NCBI GenBank assembly: GCA_903873705.1
Contig: CAIQPK010000048.1
Span: 1 to 64,000 of the forward strand
DNA: 64,000 bases
Reading direction: 5' to 3'
DNA from: an uncultured Acidobacteriota bacterium
GTDB taxonomy: Bacteria > Acidobacteriota > Terriglobia > Terriglobales > Acidobacteriaceae
This document shows positions 8,588 to 17,252 of the stretch, piece after piece. Every line of letters begins with the position of its first letter. Position 1 is the stretch's first letter. The notes below the pieces were generated by a model that was not told the origin of the DNA, ran no database searches, and saw only the letters and a program-made list of their open reading frames with translations. The position numbers and the translations under genes are program-made.

Positions 8588-8770
8588 AGCTCCGAAGTGC
8601 TGGGTACGGGGCTGAGCGGGTGGGCGGCCGATTGCCCATGCCGGACGGGTCAACTAAGATAGAAGGAACGCTGTCTGTCCGATTTTCGGCGTACTACCCG
8701 CCCCCGGGCCTGTCGTCCCAGAGGACTGTTTTGCGATCTGTGTCATGGGCTGGTTCGAAATGACTTCTGA

Positions 8771-9766
8771 ATGAATTTTAGAAAACGATCGATCGTATAT
8801 GTCACGCAGGATGAGCATGGCACCGTTGACCGGGTGGCCATTCCGATGCGTTACGTCTACGTGTTTGTAGCAGCGGCGATCACCGGGATGTTCACGTTTG
8901 CCGGGCTGGCGGGTTCGTACAGCCGGATGCTGGTGAAGACCGAGGGCATGAACAAGCTGCGGGCCGAGCTGGCGATGACGCGGACGGACTACGCGCATCT
9001 GGAGAAGCAGGAGCACGAAAAGGACGTACAGGCGGCCAGCCTGGGGTCGCTGGCGAGCGAGGTCTCGGCTCTGTATGGTCTGACCGCCGGCAAGCTGACG
9101 CTGCCCCACGGGCGCGGATGGAGTGCGAAGAAGGCTGCTGTGGACCCCAAGGCCGCGCCGCTGAAGGACGACAGCGCCACCTTCAACGAGGATGCCTACT
9201 ACCACTCGCTGGACACGTTTTATGCGCTGCGCGACACGGCGACGGCGGGCGATCTACGGCAGCAACTGGATAACAATCTGGGTGTACGGAGCTCGCTGGT
9301 GGCGTTTACGGCGATGAACGTGGGTGGGGTCAATGTTCCGGATATGTGGCCGGTACTGGGACCTATCAACAGCGGTTTCGGCGAACGTGAAGATCCGATC
9401 ATCGGCATGGGAACGGGTGAGTTCCATAAGGGCGTGGATATTGGCTCGCCGGATGGAACGCCGGTCCATGCTTCGGCGGGCGGACGCGTCATCAAGGCCG
9501 GCCTGGGCAACGGGTATGGCCGCGAGGTCGAGATCGACCATGGCAACGGAATCCACACGCTGTATGCGCATCTGCAAGGCTTCAATGTGGTGGATGGGCA
9601 GACAGTGGTGAAGGGCGAAGTGATCGGCTACGTGGGACATAGCGGCAGCCGGGTTACAGGGCCGAATCTGCATTACGAAGTGCAGGTGCACAATAACGCC
9701 GTGAATCCGCATAAGTACCTGCGGACGACGATGGCGCAGCTGGGTGGGGTTGGCGTCGGCGGGTAG
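8771..9766 (+). CDS. Membrane-anchored M23 (LytM-type) peptidase
   Basis: This 331-residue protein has one N-terminal membrane segment (about 28-48), a coiled-coil region (55-110) and a C-terminal M23 domain (about 195-325), the layout of MepM-like cell-wall endopeptidases. Zinc ligands His219 and Asp223 (HKGVD) and His301 are present, as is the catalytic His267 in LYAHL. The usual HxH motif near the end reads Asn299-Leu-His301, so the second catalytic histidine is replaced. It either has reduced activity or acts as a regulatory LytM protein. No clear Shine-Dalgarno sequence precedes the ATG. Confidence 0.88.
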   Translation: MNFRKRSIVYVTQDEHGTVDRVAIPMRYVYVFVAAAITGMFTFAGLAGSYSRMLVKTEGMNKLRAELAMTRTDYAHLEKQEHEKDVQAASLGSLASEVSALYGLTAGKLTLPHGRGWSAKKAAVDPKAAPLKDDSATFNEDAYYHSLDTFYALRDTATAGDLRQQLDNNLGVRSSLVAFTAMNVGGVNVPDMWPVLGPINSGFGEREDPIIGMGTGEFHKGVDIGSPDGTPVHASAGGRVIKAGLGNGYGREVEIDHGNGIHTLYAHLQGFNVVDGQTVVKGEVIGYVGHSGSRVTGPNLHYEVQVHNNAVNPHKYLRTTMAQLGGVGVGG

Positions 9767-9817
9767 AGGCTGCGATATCTGAAAACAAAGGGTAATGACG
9801 AATATCGCTCACGCCTG

Positions 9818-9846
9818 TTGAAGTGCATTGCACATTGCGATATAAA
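9818..9846 (+). promoter_or_regulatory. Sigma70-type promoter of the XRE/flotillin operon
   Basis: TTGAAG (9818-9823) and TATAAA (9841-9846) are 17 bases apart. The predicted start lies about ten bases before the ATG at 9863, so the mRNA would be nearly leaderless, consistent with the absence of a Shine-Dalgarno sequence. The promoter runs directly into the palindrome at 9846-9864. Confidence 0.55.
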
Positions 9847-9864
9847 TATTGCGGATCGCAATAT
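9834..9864. promoter_or_regulatory. Palindromic operator at the XRE gene start
   Basis: ATATTGCGGATCGCAATAT (9846-9864) is a perfect inverted repeat with 8-bp arms and a GAT centre. A further half-site, ATTGCGATAT, starts at 9834, and AATATCGC occurs at 9801-9808. The palindrome covers the predicted transcription start and the start codon of an XRE regulator. Autorepression is the simplest reading. Confidence 0.6.
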
Positions 9865-10480
9865 GAAGCTTTCAGACAAAATCCGATATCTCAGGGAAGT
9901 GGAAGGCAGCCTGCGCGGTTTGGGTCGGGCGATGACGCAGCAGGAGCTGGTGCGGGCTATCGCCGAGGAGATGGAGCAGCCGCTTTCGCAGAGCTATCTT
10001 TCGCAGATTGAGAGCGGCTCGCGGCCGCACCTGACCAATACGTCGCGGCTGTTGCTGGCGAAGTTCTTCAAGGTGCACCCGGGCTACCTGGTTGACGATC
10101 CGGAGGGTTATAACGCCGAGTTGATGAGCGACCTGCGGCTGGAGGACAAGCTGGATCTCTGGCTGATCGGCGGGGCGGAACGGTTCAGGCGCGACCCGGA
10201 GCTGCGGCGGGCGTTGCTGGCGATCTCCAAGCATGAGGACTCGCGCTGCTGCCTGCTGCTACTGGAGAGCATTCTGGAGATGCCGGAACTCGTTACACGG
10301 CTGCTGGAAGTGCTGCGCCCGCACACGGCCGCTTGCGTTGCTGCTGAACCGCCGCCTCGGTCGACGCAGCTGCGGGTGCTCGGTGACGCGGGGCCGGCAA
10401 GATCGTTGCCTGTAAAGACGAAGCGCAATAGGAGCACCACGGGAACTGACGTGCGTGGCGCTCGCAAAGGAGAGAAGTAA
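9863..10480 (+). CDS. XRE-family transcriptional regulator
   Basis: This 205-residue protein has an N-terminal helix-turn-helix (residues 1-70) with the XRE pattern TQQELVRAI...QSYLSQIESGSRPHLT. A helical middle domain and a basic, unstructured C-terminal tail follow. The ATG at 9863 starts the recognisable domain (MKLSDKIRYL); an in-frame ATG at 9818 lies inside the promoter and is unlikely. The stop codon TAA abuts the ATG of the NfeD-like gene, so it leads an operon with the NfeD-like, flotillin and PspA genes and probably controls them and itself. Confidence 0.88.
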   Translation: MKLSDKIRYLREVEGSLRGLGRAMTQQELVRAIAEEMEQPLSQSYLSQIESGSRPHLTNTSRLLLAKFFKVHPGYLVDDPEGYNAELMSDLRLEDKLDLWLIGGAERFRRDPELRRALLAISKHEDSRCCLLLLESILEMPELVTRLLEVLRPHTAACVAAEPPPRSTQLRVLGDAGPARSLPVKTKRNRSTTGTDVRGARKGEK

Positions 10481-11107
10481 ATGCACACCGCTTTCGACTG
10501 GAACACGCTTTACCTCACCTGTTTCGTGGTGGGACTAGTTTTGAGTGTCGTCACGTTTCTTACCGGAACGATGCACCTGCACATCGGTCACTTTCATTTT
10601 GGCCACGGGCATCACGGCGCGGCTGGGAAGGCCGGCACGCACCACACGCTGGGATTCCTGAACGGTTTTACGTTGATGGCATTTCTTTCGTGGTTCGGTG
10701 CGGCCGGCTATCTGCTGAACCGCTACGGAATTTTTGCCGCGCCGGCGATTCTCGGGTTTGCGCTGCTGTTCGGTCTCGCCGGCGCGTGGCTCATCTGGCT
10801 GTTCCTGGCCAAGGTGATGATGAAGGCCGAGCGGACGCTGGAGGCTTCCGACACGGAGATCATCGGCGTGCTGGGCAAGGTTTCCGGCACGGTGTTCGCG
10901 CATGGCGTGGGAGAGATTCTCTATACGCAGAATGGGTCGCGGAAGAGCACGCCGGTGCGTTCGGATGATGGCAAAGAGATTCCGCGCGGAACCGAGGTTG
11001 TGGTGATGCGCTATGAGCGCGGTGTTGCCTGGGTACGCCGCTGGGACGATGTGGCCCACGGCCTGATTGGCCCTGGAGAAGAGGAGACCAAGATGCGCGA
11101 GCCTTGA
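10481..11107 (+). CDS. NfeD-like/YqiJ-like membrane protein with His-rich loop
   Basis: This 208-residue protein has three hydrophobic segments (about 9-29, 60-82 and 88-112) and a C-terminal OB-fold-like part (about 128-190, with VLGKVSGTVFAHGVGEILY). NfeD-like proteins are usually partners of flotillins, and the flotillin gene follows immediately, supporting the call. The first loop is rich in histidine (MHLHIGHFHFGHGHHG, about residues 31-46), which could bind metal. Translation starts right after the upstream stop codon. Confidence 0.75.
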   Translation: MHTAFDWNTLYLTCFVVGLVLSVVTFLTGTMHLHIGHFHFGHGHHGAAGKAGTHHTLGFLNGFTLMAFLSWFGAAGYLLNRYGIFAAPAILGFALLFGLAGAWLIWLFLAKVMMKAERTLEASDTEIIGVLGKVSGTVFAHGVGEILYTQNGSRKSTPVRSDDGKEIPRGTEVVVMRYERGVAWVRRWDDVAHGLIGPGEEETKMREP

Positions 11108-11195
11108 GCATGCGCAGTGTGAATGGCGAGCAATGAGTGTTGAGCAAACCTTGCAGCGGGTCGTCGCTGCGGACGTTCTTACCCAAGAGGAAAGT

Positions 11196-12638
11196 ATGAA
11201 CCCCACAATTCTTGTTATCGGAGCCGTTGTCGTCGGCACGCTCCTGTTGATCTCGTTCTTTACCAGCATGTATCAGAAGGCCGGTCCTAATGAGGCCTTG
11301 ATCCGCTACGGCATGAGTGGACCGAAGGTCATCATCGGCCACGGCGCCTTCATCTGGCCCATCATGCAGCACACGCGGTCGTTGTCGCTCGAACTGATGA
11401 GCTTTGACGTTGCGCCTTCGCAGGACCTGTATACCAAGCAGGGCGTCGCGGTGACAGTTGAAGCGGTGGCGCAGATCAAAGTGCGCTCGGACATGCAGAG
11501 CATCATGACTTCTGCCGAGCAGTTTCTATCGAAGACGCCGCCGCAGCGTGAAGGGCTGATTCGCCTGGTGATGGAAGGCCATTTGCGCGGCATCATTGGC
11601 CAGCTTACGGTTGAGCAGATTGTGAAGGAGCCGGAGATGGTCGGTGAGCGGATGCGTGCGACCTGCGCCGAGGACATGAGCAAGATGGGCCTTGAGGTCG
11701 TAAGCTTCACGATCAAGGAAGTGCGCGACAAGAACGAGTACATCACCAACATGGGCCGTCCGGACATTGTGCGCATCAAGCGTGATGCTGAGATTGCTAC
11801 GGCCGAAGCCGAGCGCGATACCGCCATCAGACGTGCCATTGCTCTGCGTGAGTCTGCTGTAGCCAAGGCCGCCGCAGACCAGGAGCGGGTGCTGGCGGAG
11901 ACGATGTCTATGGCTAAGCAGGCTGAGGCGCAGCGCGACCTGGATATCCAGAAGGCGCAGTACACCGAGCAATCGCGTAAGCAGGAAGCGCAGGCCGATA
12001 AGGCGTATGAGCTGCAGACGAACGTGATGCAGCAGAAGGTTATCGCCGAGCAGGTGAAGGTGCAGCAGGTTGAGAAAGAAGCGCAGGTGAAGGTGCAGGA
12101 AGCCGAGATCCAGCGCAACCAGAATGAGCTGATCGCGACCGTGCTGAAGAAGTCGGAGATTGAAGCGCAGCGTATTGGCAATATGGCTAACGCCGAGAAG
12201 TCGCGCATTGTCGCTGAGGCAGAAGGCCGGGCCCAGGCTACTCGTATCCAAGGCGAGGCTGAGGCTTCGATCATCTTCCAGAAGGGCGAGGCTGAAGCGA
12301 AGGCCATGAACGTGAAGGCTGAGGCATACCAGGAGTGGTCGCAGGCCGCGGTTGTCGACAAGCTGATTACGAACATGGCGGAGATCGTTCGCGCGATGGC
12401 TGAGCCGCTGAACAACATCGACAAGATCACCATTGTTTCTACCGGTGATGGCGCCGGTGTTGGCGCCAGCAAGCTGACGGGCGAGATGACGCAGATTGCG
12501 GCGCAGGTGCCGGCATTGTTTGAGGCTCTGAGCGGCATGAAGATGAGCGACCTGATGTCGAACGTGAAGCAGATGGTCGCACGTCCGAACGGCGAGAGTG
12601 ATGCGCCGGCGGTAATTGATGGGGACGTGAAGAAGTAA
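11196..12638 (+). CDS. Flotillin (SPFH domain) family protein
   Basis: This 480-residue protein has an N-terminal hydrophobic anchor (3-23), an SPFH/band-7 domain (about 30-200; MYQKAGPNEALIRYG, then VAVTVEAVAQIKV) and a long Glu/Ala-rich coiled coil (about 205-400) with the AEAEAK-type repeats of flotillins. It is expected to form membrane microdomain scaffolds. The ATG at 11196 has AGAGGA six bases upstream and removes a non-family N-terminal extension. It sits between the NfeD-like and pspA genes, the usual envelope-stress grouping. Confidence 0.92.
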   Translation: MNPTILVIGAVVVGTLLLISFFTSMYQKAGPNEALIRYGMSGPKVIIGHGAFIWPIMQHTRSLSLELMSFDVAPSQDLYTKQGVAVTVEAVAQIKVRSDMQSIMTSAEQFLSKTPPQREGLIRLVMEGHLRGIIGQLTVEQIVKEPEMVGERMRATCAEDMSKMGLEVVSFTIKEVRDKNEYITNMGRPDIVRIKRDAEIATAEAERDTAIRRAIALRESAVAKAAADQERVLAETMSMAKQAEAQRDLDIQKAQYTEQSRKQEAQADKAYELQTNVMQQKVIAEQVKVQQVEKEAQVKVQEAEIQRNQNELIATVLKKSEIEAQRIGNMANAEKSRIVAEAEGRAQATRIQGEAEASIIFQKGEAEAKAMNVKAEAYQEWSQAAVVDKLITNMAEIVRAMAEPLNNIDKITIVSTGDGAGVGASKLTGEMTQIAAQVPALFEALSGMKMSDLMSNVKQMVARPNGESDAPAVIDGDVKK

Positions 12639-12643
12639 CCGGG

Positions 12644-12671
12644 AGCGGCGCGCAGATGATTGCGCGCCGCT
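12644..12671 (+). terminator. Strong hairpin between flotillin and pspA genes
   Basis: AGCGGCGCGCA (12644-12654) pairs perfectly with TGCGCGCCGCT (12661-12671) around a GATGAT loop, followed by GGCGTTTTG. It begins six bases after the flotillin stop. It can act as a terminator or as an mRNA-stabilising element that lowers read-through into pspA. Confidence 0.6.
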
Positions 12672-12703
12672 GGCGTTTTGAAAGTAGATAAGCGGGAGGA
12701 TTT

Positions 12704-13387
12704 ATGGCGTTGATGGAGAGAGTGGCTACGTTGTTACGTGCGAATGTGAATGACCTGATCGATCGCGCGGAAGATCCGGAGAAGATGCTGAAGCAGCTGG
12801 TGCTGGACATGGAGAACCAGTTGCTTCAGGTGAAGACGCAGGTGGCGATTGCGATTGCCGATCAGCATCTGCTGGATAAGAAGCGGGCGGAGCACGACGG
12901 GACTGCGGCGGAGTGGAAGCGCAAGGCGGAGCTGGCGGTGAACAAGCAGCAGGATGACCTGGCGCGAGCGGCGCTGGAGCGCAGCTTGAGTCATCAACAG
13001 ATGGCGGAGGGTTTTGCGCGGCAGTTGGCAGAACAGAATGCTGAAGCTGAGGCCCTGCGTTCGACGTACGCGAAGTTGCAGGGCAAGTTGAAAGAGACGG
13101 AAAGCCAGTGCGAGATGCTGGTGGCGCAGCACCGGAGGGCGAAGATGGTTGGGAAGGCGAACGCGGCGCGCGGTGCGGTTGAGGATAAGGCTACGGCTCG
13201 GACTTCTCCGCTGGGACGGTTCAAGGCGCGGATACAGAATGCCGAGGCGGAGAACCATGCGGGCAAGGCGATGCTGGAAGGCGACACGCTCGACGACCGC
13301 TTCCATGTGCTGGAGCGCGATGAGCAGGTGGAGCGGCTGCTGGGCGAGTTGAAGGAGAAGCAGGGGCGGATGCTGGAGGCAGGCTGA
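12704..13387 (+). CDS. pspA: PspA/IM30 family envelope-stress protein
   Basis: This 227-residue, almost entirely helical protein starts MALMERVATLLRANVNDLIDRAEDPEKML, the hallmark of the PspA/Vipp1 family (ESCRT-III-like). Such proteins bind stressed inner membranes through an N-terminal amphipathic helix and assemble into rods or rings. Heptad-rich coiled coil spans about 30-150. It lies 66 bases after the flotillin gene behind a hairpin. No pspF or pspBC genes are present; the XRE regulator at 9863 is the likely controller. Confidence 0.92.
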   Translation: MALMERVATLLRANVNDLIDRAEDPEKMLKQLVLDMENQLLQVKTQVAIAIADQHLLDKKRAEHDGTAAEWKRKAELAVNKQQDDLARAALERSLSHQQMAEGFARQLAEQNAEAEALRSTYAKLQGKLKETESQCEMLVAQHRRAKMVGKANAARGAVEDKATARTSPLGRFKARIQNAEAENHAGKAMLEGDTLDDRFHVLERDEQVERLLGELKEKQGRMLEAG

Positions 13388-13403
13388 GGCTCGGCGCTGG
13401 CCG

Positions 13404-14393
13404 CTACTTTGACTGAGACGAGGTAGCGGCGGGCGTCGACGCCAACTCGCGCAGCTGATCCGTGGTCGCGACGGCAGAGAGGATGGCGCGGTCTTTGTGC
13501 TGCTCGAGTTCGACGGAATCGATGACGGCGCGGATGGCCTGCTCGGGCGGGGTGCGGGCGGGTTGGGCGCTCTGCAGACCGCGGAGAAAGCCCAGCAGCC
13601 CGTTCATGGTGTCGACCGTGTGATGGGCGACGTCTTCGGTGGGTGCGATTTCTTCTACTCGCAGGTGGACTGAGCCGCTGTAACGCAGGCTGGCGACGAG
13701 GTCGGTGTCGCCGGTGAGCGGGAGCTCCAGGCCGAGGACGGTGATGTGGCCGTCCTGCAGGAAGGGCAAGCCGATGTGGCCGATGGCCCAGGCCTGCGAG
13801 AGCAGCGGGACTTCGGTGTAGCGGGCGGCGAGGAGCGAGGAGCCGGGGGTCCAGAGCGCGGAAGAGGCGTGGCGATCGAGCATGGAGTGGATCTGCTCGG
13901 CGGTGGGCATGTTGGAGGCGGCGAGGGTATCGTAGCCGAGCTGGGCGACGCGGAGCTGGCGGCCATCGACGGGGATGGTGTAGATGTCATGGCCGGCGTA
14001 GCTTTCGTGCGCGCTGGCGATGCTGGCGAGGTAATGCCCGAGCTTGATGCCGTCGAAGCGGCCCACGAAGACTTCAGAGTAAGCGACGGGGCCGTTGGGG
14101 CCGCGGGGGTCGGGCATGCGGTGGAGAGCGAAAGCGACGGAGTCGATGTCGCGCTCGGGGACGATGCCCGTGGCGTCGATGAAGTGCTGGTAGTCGGTGC
14201 TGCGGACGACGGGGGAGGCGTCGTAGTGGGTGACGGCGCGGAGGGTTTTCAGCTGGAGGTAGACGATGGCGTCGGACTCCGGGAGCAGCCGCGCGGCTTC
14301 TGGTGGAGCGGCCTTGCGCAGCAGGAGCACGACCGTCACTGCGAGCAGCAGCGCGAGGGCGATGTACAGCGATTTATGGCTACGCTTTCGCAT
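13404..14393 (-). CDS. Membrane-anchored hypothetical protein
   Basis: This 329-residue protein has a short basic N-terminus and one hydrophobic helix (about 8-26), then an extracytoplasmic domain. The mature part begins EAARLLPESDAIVYLQLKTL, a pattern seen in secreted acidobacterial proteins of unknown role (DUF3352-like by resemblance). There is no cysteine lipobox and no catalytic motif. The gene is convergent with pspA, 16 bases away. Confidence 0.7.
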   Translation of the reverse strand: MRKRSHKSLYIALALLLAVTVVLLLRKAAPPEAARLLPESDAIVYLQLKTLRAVTHYDASPVVRSTDYQHFIDATGIVPERDIDSVAFALHRMPDPRGPNGPVAYSEVFVGRFDGIKLGHYLASIASAHESYAGHDIYTIPVDGRQLRVAQLGYDTLAASNMPTAEQIHSMLDRHASSALWTPGSSLLAARYTEVPLLSQAWAIGHIGLPFLQDGHITVLGLELPLTGDTDLVASLRYSGSVHLRVEEIAPTEDVAHHTVDTMNGLLGFLRGLQSAQPARTPPEQAIRAVIDSVELEQHKDRAILSAVATTDQLRELASTPAATSSQSK

Positions 14394-14683
14394 GGGTTAG
14401 CGAGCCGTAAATCGCAAGACAGGGGAGGCGCCAGTACGAGCCGTCATGGAGGACATGCTAACACCATGGGCCTGCTGCCTGACATCGTGCCGCCCTGCTT
14501 TGTTCCAAATGCTCGCGGCACGCGATTAGTGTTGTGTCACGTTCGTGAAGCACGCGGAGAGTTTCGGTATCGTCGTTTTCAGGATGTCGAAAAAGAATCC
14601 TCCGGGGCTGTGCTGGACGCGGCTATGATAAACAACGGCAATCGGTTGGCAGCACTATTCTCGCTCCACAGAGGAGAACACCC

Positions 14684-15157
14684 ATGAAGATGCTCTTGGT
14701 TCTTGGCAGTACGTTTCTAGGCAGCGCGCTGTTTCAGATGCCCACCGCTCCCCCAATGAAGATGGGTCTTTGGGAGTCGACTTCCACGATGAAAATGGGC
14801 GGTATGGCTATGCCGCAGGGCATGAGTATGCCGAACACGACCGTGAAGGTGAGGGCGTGCATGACGCCCGAGAGCTACGCGAAAAATCTGGGCGCGGCGC
14901 AGAATCAGCAGGACTGTACGCGGTCCAACGAGAAGTGGAGCGCGAAGGGCTACTCGTTCGATCTGGCCTGCAAGCGCGGCAATGCCACCGGGCATGCGGA
15001 AATTACGTTCGACTCGCCGGAGGCGGTGCACAGCGTCATCCACCTGAGTATGAACATGGGCGCACGGTCGATGGACATGGATAGCACGGGCGAGTCGCAC
15101 TTTGTGAGCGCGGACTGCGGAAACGTTTCGCCGGACAAGCCGGAAGTGACGCGCTAG
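14684..15157 (+). CDS. DUF3617 family secreted protein
   Basis: This 157-residue protein has a short signal peptide (LLVLGSTFLGSALFQ), then MKMGLWESTSTMKMGG, CMTPESYAKN and a spaced cysteine pair (QQDC...FDLACKRG), the layout of DUF3617 proteins. The function of the family is unknown. The sequence is unusually methionine-rich (MKMGGMAMPQGMSMPN), which could bind copper, but this is speculation. AGGAG sits seven bases before the ATG. Confidence 0.8.
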   Translation: MKMLLVLGSTFLGSALFQMPTAPPMKMGLWESTSTMKMGGMAMPQGMSMPNTTVKVRACMTPESYAKNLGAAQNQQDCTRSNEKWSAKGYSFDLACKRGNATGHAEITFDSPEAVHSVIHLSMNMGARSMDMDSTGESHFVSADCGNVSPDKPEVTR

Positions 15158-15164
15158 GTACTGA

Positions 15165-17030
15165 TCACGGCAGCTTCGAGTCGGTCGTAACGGGCAGTTC
15201 GAGGTGCGAGGGGTACTTGGCTGAGCCGTAGATGCTGATGGTCTCCGCCTTGTAGGCAGAGGCCGGGGCGCTCATGATGTTGTCGACGAAGGTCTGCGGG
15301 TTACGGTCGTAAAGCGGGAACCAGCTGGACTGGACTTCGACCATGATGCGGTGGCCTTTGAGGAAAGTGTGGTCGGCGCCGTGGAGGCTCCATTTGTACT
15401 CGTTCACCTCGCCGGGCTTGACGGGCTCGGGGATGGTGAAGCCGTGGCGGTAGCGGCCACGGAAGATTTCTTCGGCGACCATGAGCTGGTAGCCGCCTTC
15501 GGTGTCGGGGTAGACGTCGATGAGCTTGACGACCCAGTCGGTGTCGGTGCCGGTGGTGGCGGCGAAGAGGTCGGCTACGACGTCGCCGGTGACGGTGACG
15601 TCGCTGGCGAGCGCGGGGGTGGTGAAGTTGGCGAGGTCCTTGCGGCCGGAGACGAATTGCTGGTCTTCAACGAGCCACGGACGCCACTTGGAGCCGGCGC
15701 CGTAGGTGGACTGGATGGGGCGGTGGCGGTACGGGACGGGGTCGGCCGGATCGGCGACGTAGGCCGCGGCCTTGGTGTCGTAGGCGGCGGGGGGATTTTT
15801 AGAGGTGAGTGACTTCTCGGGTTCGAGATAGACACGCGCGTTGCGGAAGCCGATCTTCGGAGGCCAGACGTCGTAGCGATGCCAGGCGTTTTCGCCGGTG
15901 CGGAAGCTGGCGGTGTCGACGAGATCAAAGCCGGGCTTGCCCTTGAGGTAGAACTCGAAGAAGGCGGCTTCGAGGGACTTGCGGTAGTAGGTGTTGATGT
16001 CGGCGCCGTAGTTGAGTTTGCCGAAATCGCTGGCGAGCGCATCGGCGGTGCGGCGGGACCAGCCGCCGTGGTTCCAGGGGCCGAGGACCATGAAGACTTT
16101 GTGTTGGGGATCAGTGCCCTGCCCGGAGGCGTTCATGGCTTCGTTGGGGCGGAGCGCGGCGTACTCGGCCTGCGTGCCCCACATGTCTTCCTGGTCCCAG
16201 TAGCCGCCGACTTCGAGCGTGGGCACTTCGGGCTTGCGGAGACGCTTTTCGACGGCCATATCCTGCCAGAACCTGGTGTAGGTGGGCTGGTTCAGGAACA
16301 TCTTCGCGGTGGGCAGGTTGGTCATGTTGGCGGACGCGGCGGCGCCGGCGAAGTTGACGTGCTGGAGGTAGAAGTCGAACTGGTCGCCCTTGGCGTCGAT
16401 GGTGCCGTCGGTCTTCTGGGCTTCCAGCTCCTGGACGTAATCGAAACCATAGGTCTGGCGGAAGGCGCCGTTGTGGAAGAAATCGTCGCCCATCCAGACG
16501 TCAGTCATGGGGGCCTGCGGGCTGATGGCTTTGACGGCCGGGTGGGCGTCGATGCCGGCCATCATGGCGAGGAAGCCGGGGTAGCTGACGCCGAGGACGC
16601 CAACCTTGCCGGCGTTGTGCGGGACGTTTTTGAGGAGCCAGTCGATGGTGTCGCGGGTGTCGGTGGTTTCGTCGACGTCGTTCTTGGTGCTGTGGGCGAC
16701 GATGGGGCGGTTCATGACGAACTGGCCCTCGGAGCCGTAGCGGCCGCGGATGTCCTGGAAGACGAAGATGTAGCCGCTGGCGGCGAGCTCGGGCTTGCTG
16801 TTTTGAACGCTCATGGCGGAGGCGTTGTCGACGCCGTAGGGGGTGCGCGTCATGAGGAACGGGAGGTCTTCATTGCCCTCGGGGCGGACGATGACGGTGT
16901 GGAGTTTTGCGCCGTCGCGGGCGGGGATCATGACCTCGGTGCGGACGTAGCTGGGGCCGGTGGCAGGGCGCTGGGCGATGGCCGCCGTAAATGAGATTGC
17001 GAGGAAAAGGCCGCAGCTGGTCAGCTTCAT
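15165..17030 (-). CDS. Secreted CocE/NonD-family (S15-like) hydrolase
   Basis: This 621-residue alpha/beta-hydrolase has a signal peptide (MKLTSCGLFLAISFTAAIAQ). The nucleophile is Ser149 in GVSYPG. FQDIRGRYGSEG (about 91-102) and the C-terminal jelly-roll with GHRIMVEVQSSWFPLYDRNP fit the X-Pro dipeptidyl-peptidase/cocaine-esterase family. Members hydrolyse esters, glutaryl amides or Pro-peptides; the substrate here is unknown. It is convergent with the DUF3617 gene, seven bases away. Confidence 0.9.
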   Translation of the reverse strand: MKLTSCGLFLAISFTAAIAQRPATGPSYVRTEVMIPARDGAKLHTVIVRPEGNEDLPFLMTRTPYGVDNASAMSVQNSKPELAASGYIFVFQDIRGRYGSEGQFVMNRPIVAHSTKNDVDETTDTRDTIDWLLKNVPHNAGKVGVLGVSYPGFLAMMAGIDAHPAVKAISPQAPMTDVWMGDDFFHNGAFRQTYGFDYVQELEAQKTDGTIDAKGDQFDFYLQHVNFAGAAASANMTNLPTAKMFLNQPTYTRFWQDMAVEKRLRKPEVPTLEVGGYWDQEDMWGTQAEYAALRPNEAMNASGQGTDPQHKVFMVLGPWNHGGWSRRTADALASDFGKLNYGADINTYYRKSLEAAFFEFYLKGKPGFDLVDTASFRTGENAWHRYDVWPPKIGFRNARVYLEPEKSLTSKNPPAAYDTKAAAYVADPADPVPYRHRPIQSTYGAGSKWRPWLVEDQQFVSGRKDLANFTTPALASDVTVTGDVVADLFAATTGTDTDWVVKLIDVYPDTEGGYQLMVAEEIFRGRYRHGFTIPEPVKPGEVNEYKWSLHGADHTFLKGHRIMVEVQSSWFPLYDRNPQTFVDNIMSAPASAYKAETISIYGSAKYPSHLELPVTTDSKLP

Positions 17031-17127
17031 GCGTTTACACCGTCCTTTGACTTGTGGTTTCAGCGTACACGAGGTGGTGGCGAGGATGGTGTGGGAGGTT
17101 GGGGCAGGTGCGGAGGAGGACGGTCGG

Positions 17128-17180
17128 GCTTTGCCCGATATCCCACCCTTTCGGATGAGACTCGAAAGGATGTGCCACCG
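17128..17180. repeat. Imperfect palindromic intergenic repeat
   Basis: GGCTTTGCCCGATATCCCAC is followed by CCTTTCGGATGAGACTCGAAAGGATGTGCCACC. CCCACCCTTTCG and CGAAAGGATGTG are inverted copies matching at 10 of 12 positions. It resembles the palindromic repeats often seen between acidobacterial genes, and the CACATCC/GGATGTG arm resembles the palindrome inside trpE at 45487-45512. Confidence 0.45.
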
Positions 17181-17196
17181 GAATGATGGCCGAACG

Positions 17197-17229
17197 AAGA
17201 ACGCCTCTCCAGGTGGCAGAGGCGTTCTT
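17197..17229 (-). terminator. Intrinsic-type terminator downstream of the CDGSH gene
   Basis: AAGAACGCCTCT (17197-17208) and AGAGGCGTTCTT (17218-17229) form a perfect 12-bp stem with a nine-base loop, 24 bases after the stop codon of the CDGSH protein gene on the minus strand. The 3' side is moderately T-rich. Confidence 0.7.
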
Positions 17230-17252
17230 GGGTTTGTGAATTACAAGGCGGG

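Noticed and set aside
11306-12538. 410-codon minus-strand Ser/Ala-rich frame opposite the flotillin gene
   Set aside because: Mirror of the coiled-coil codons; no start signal and no family features.
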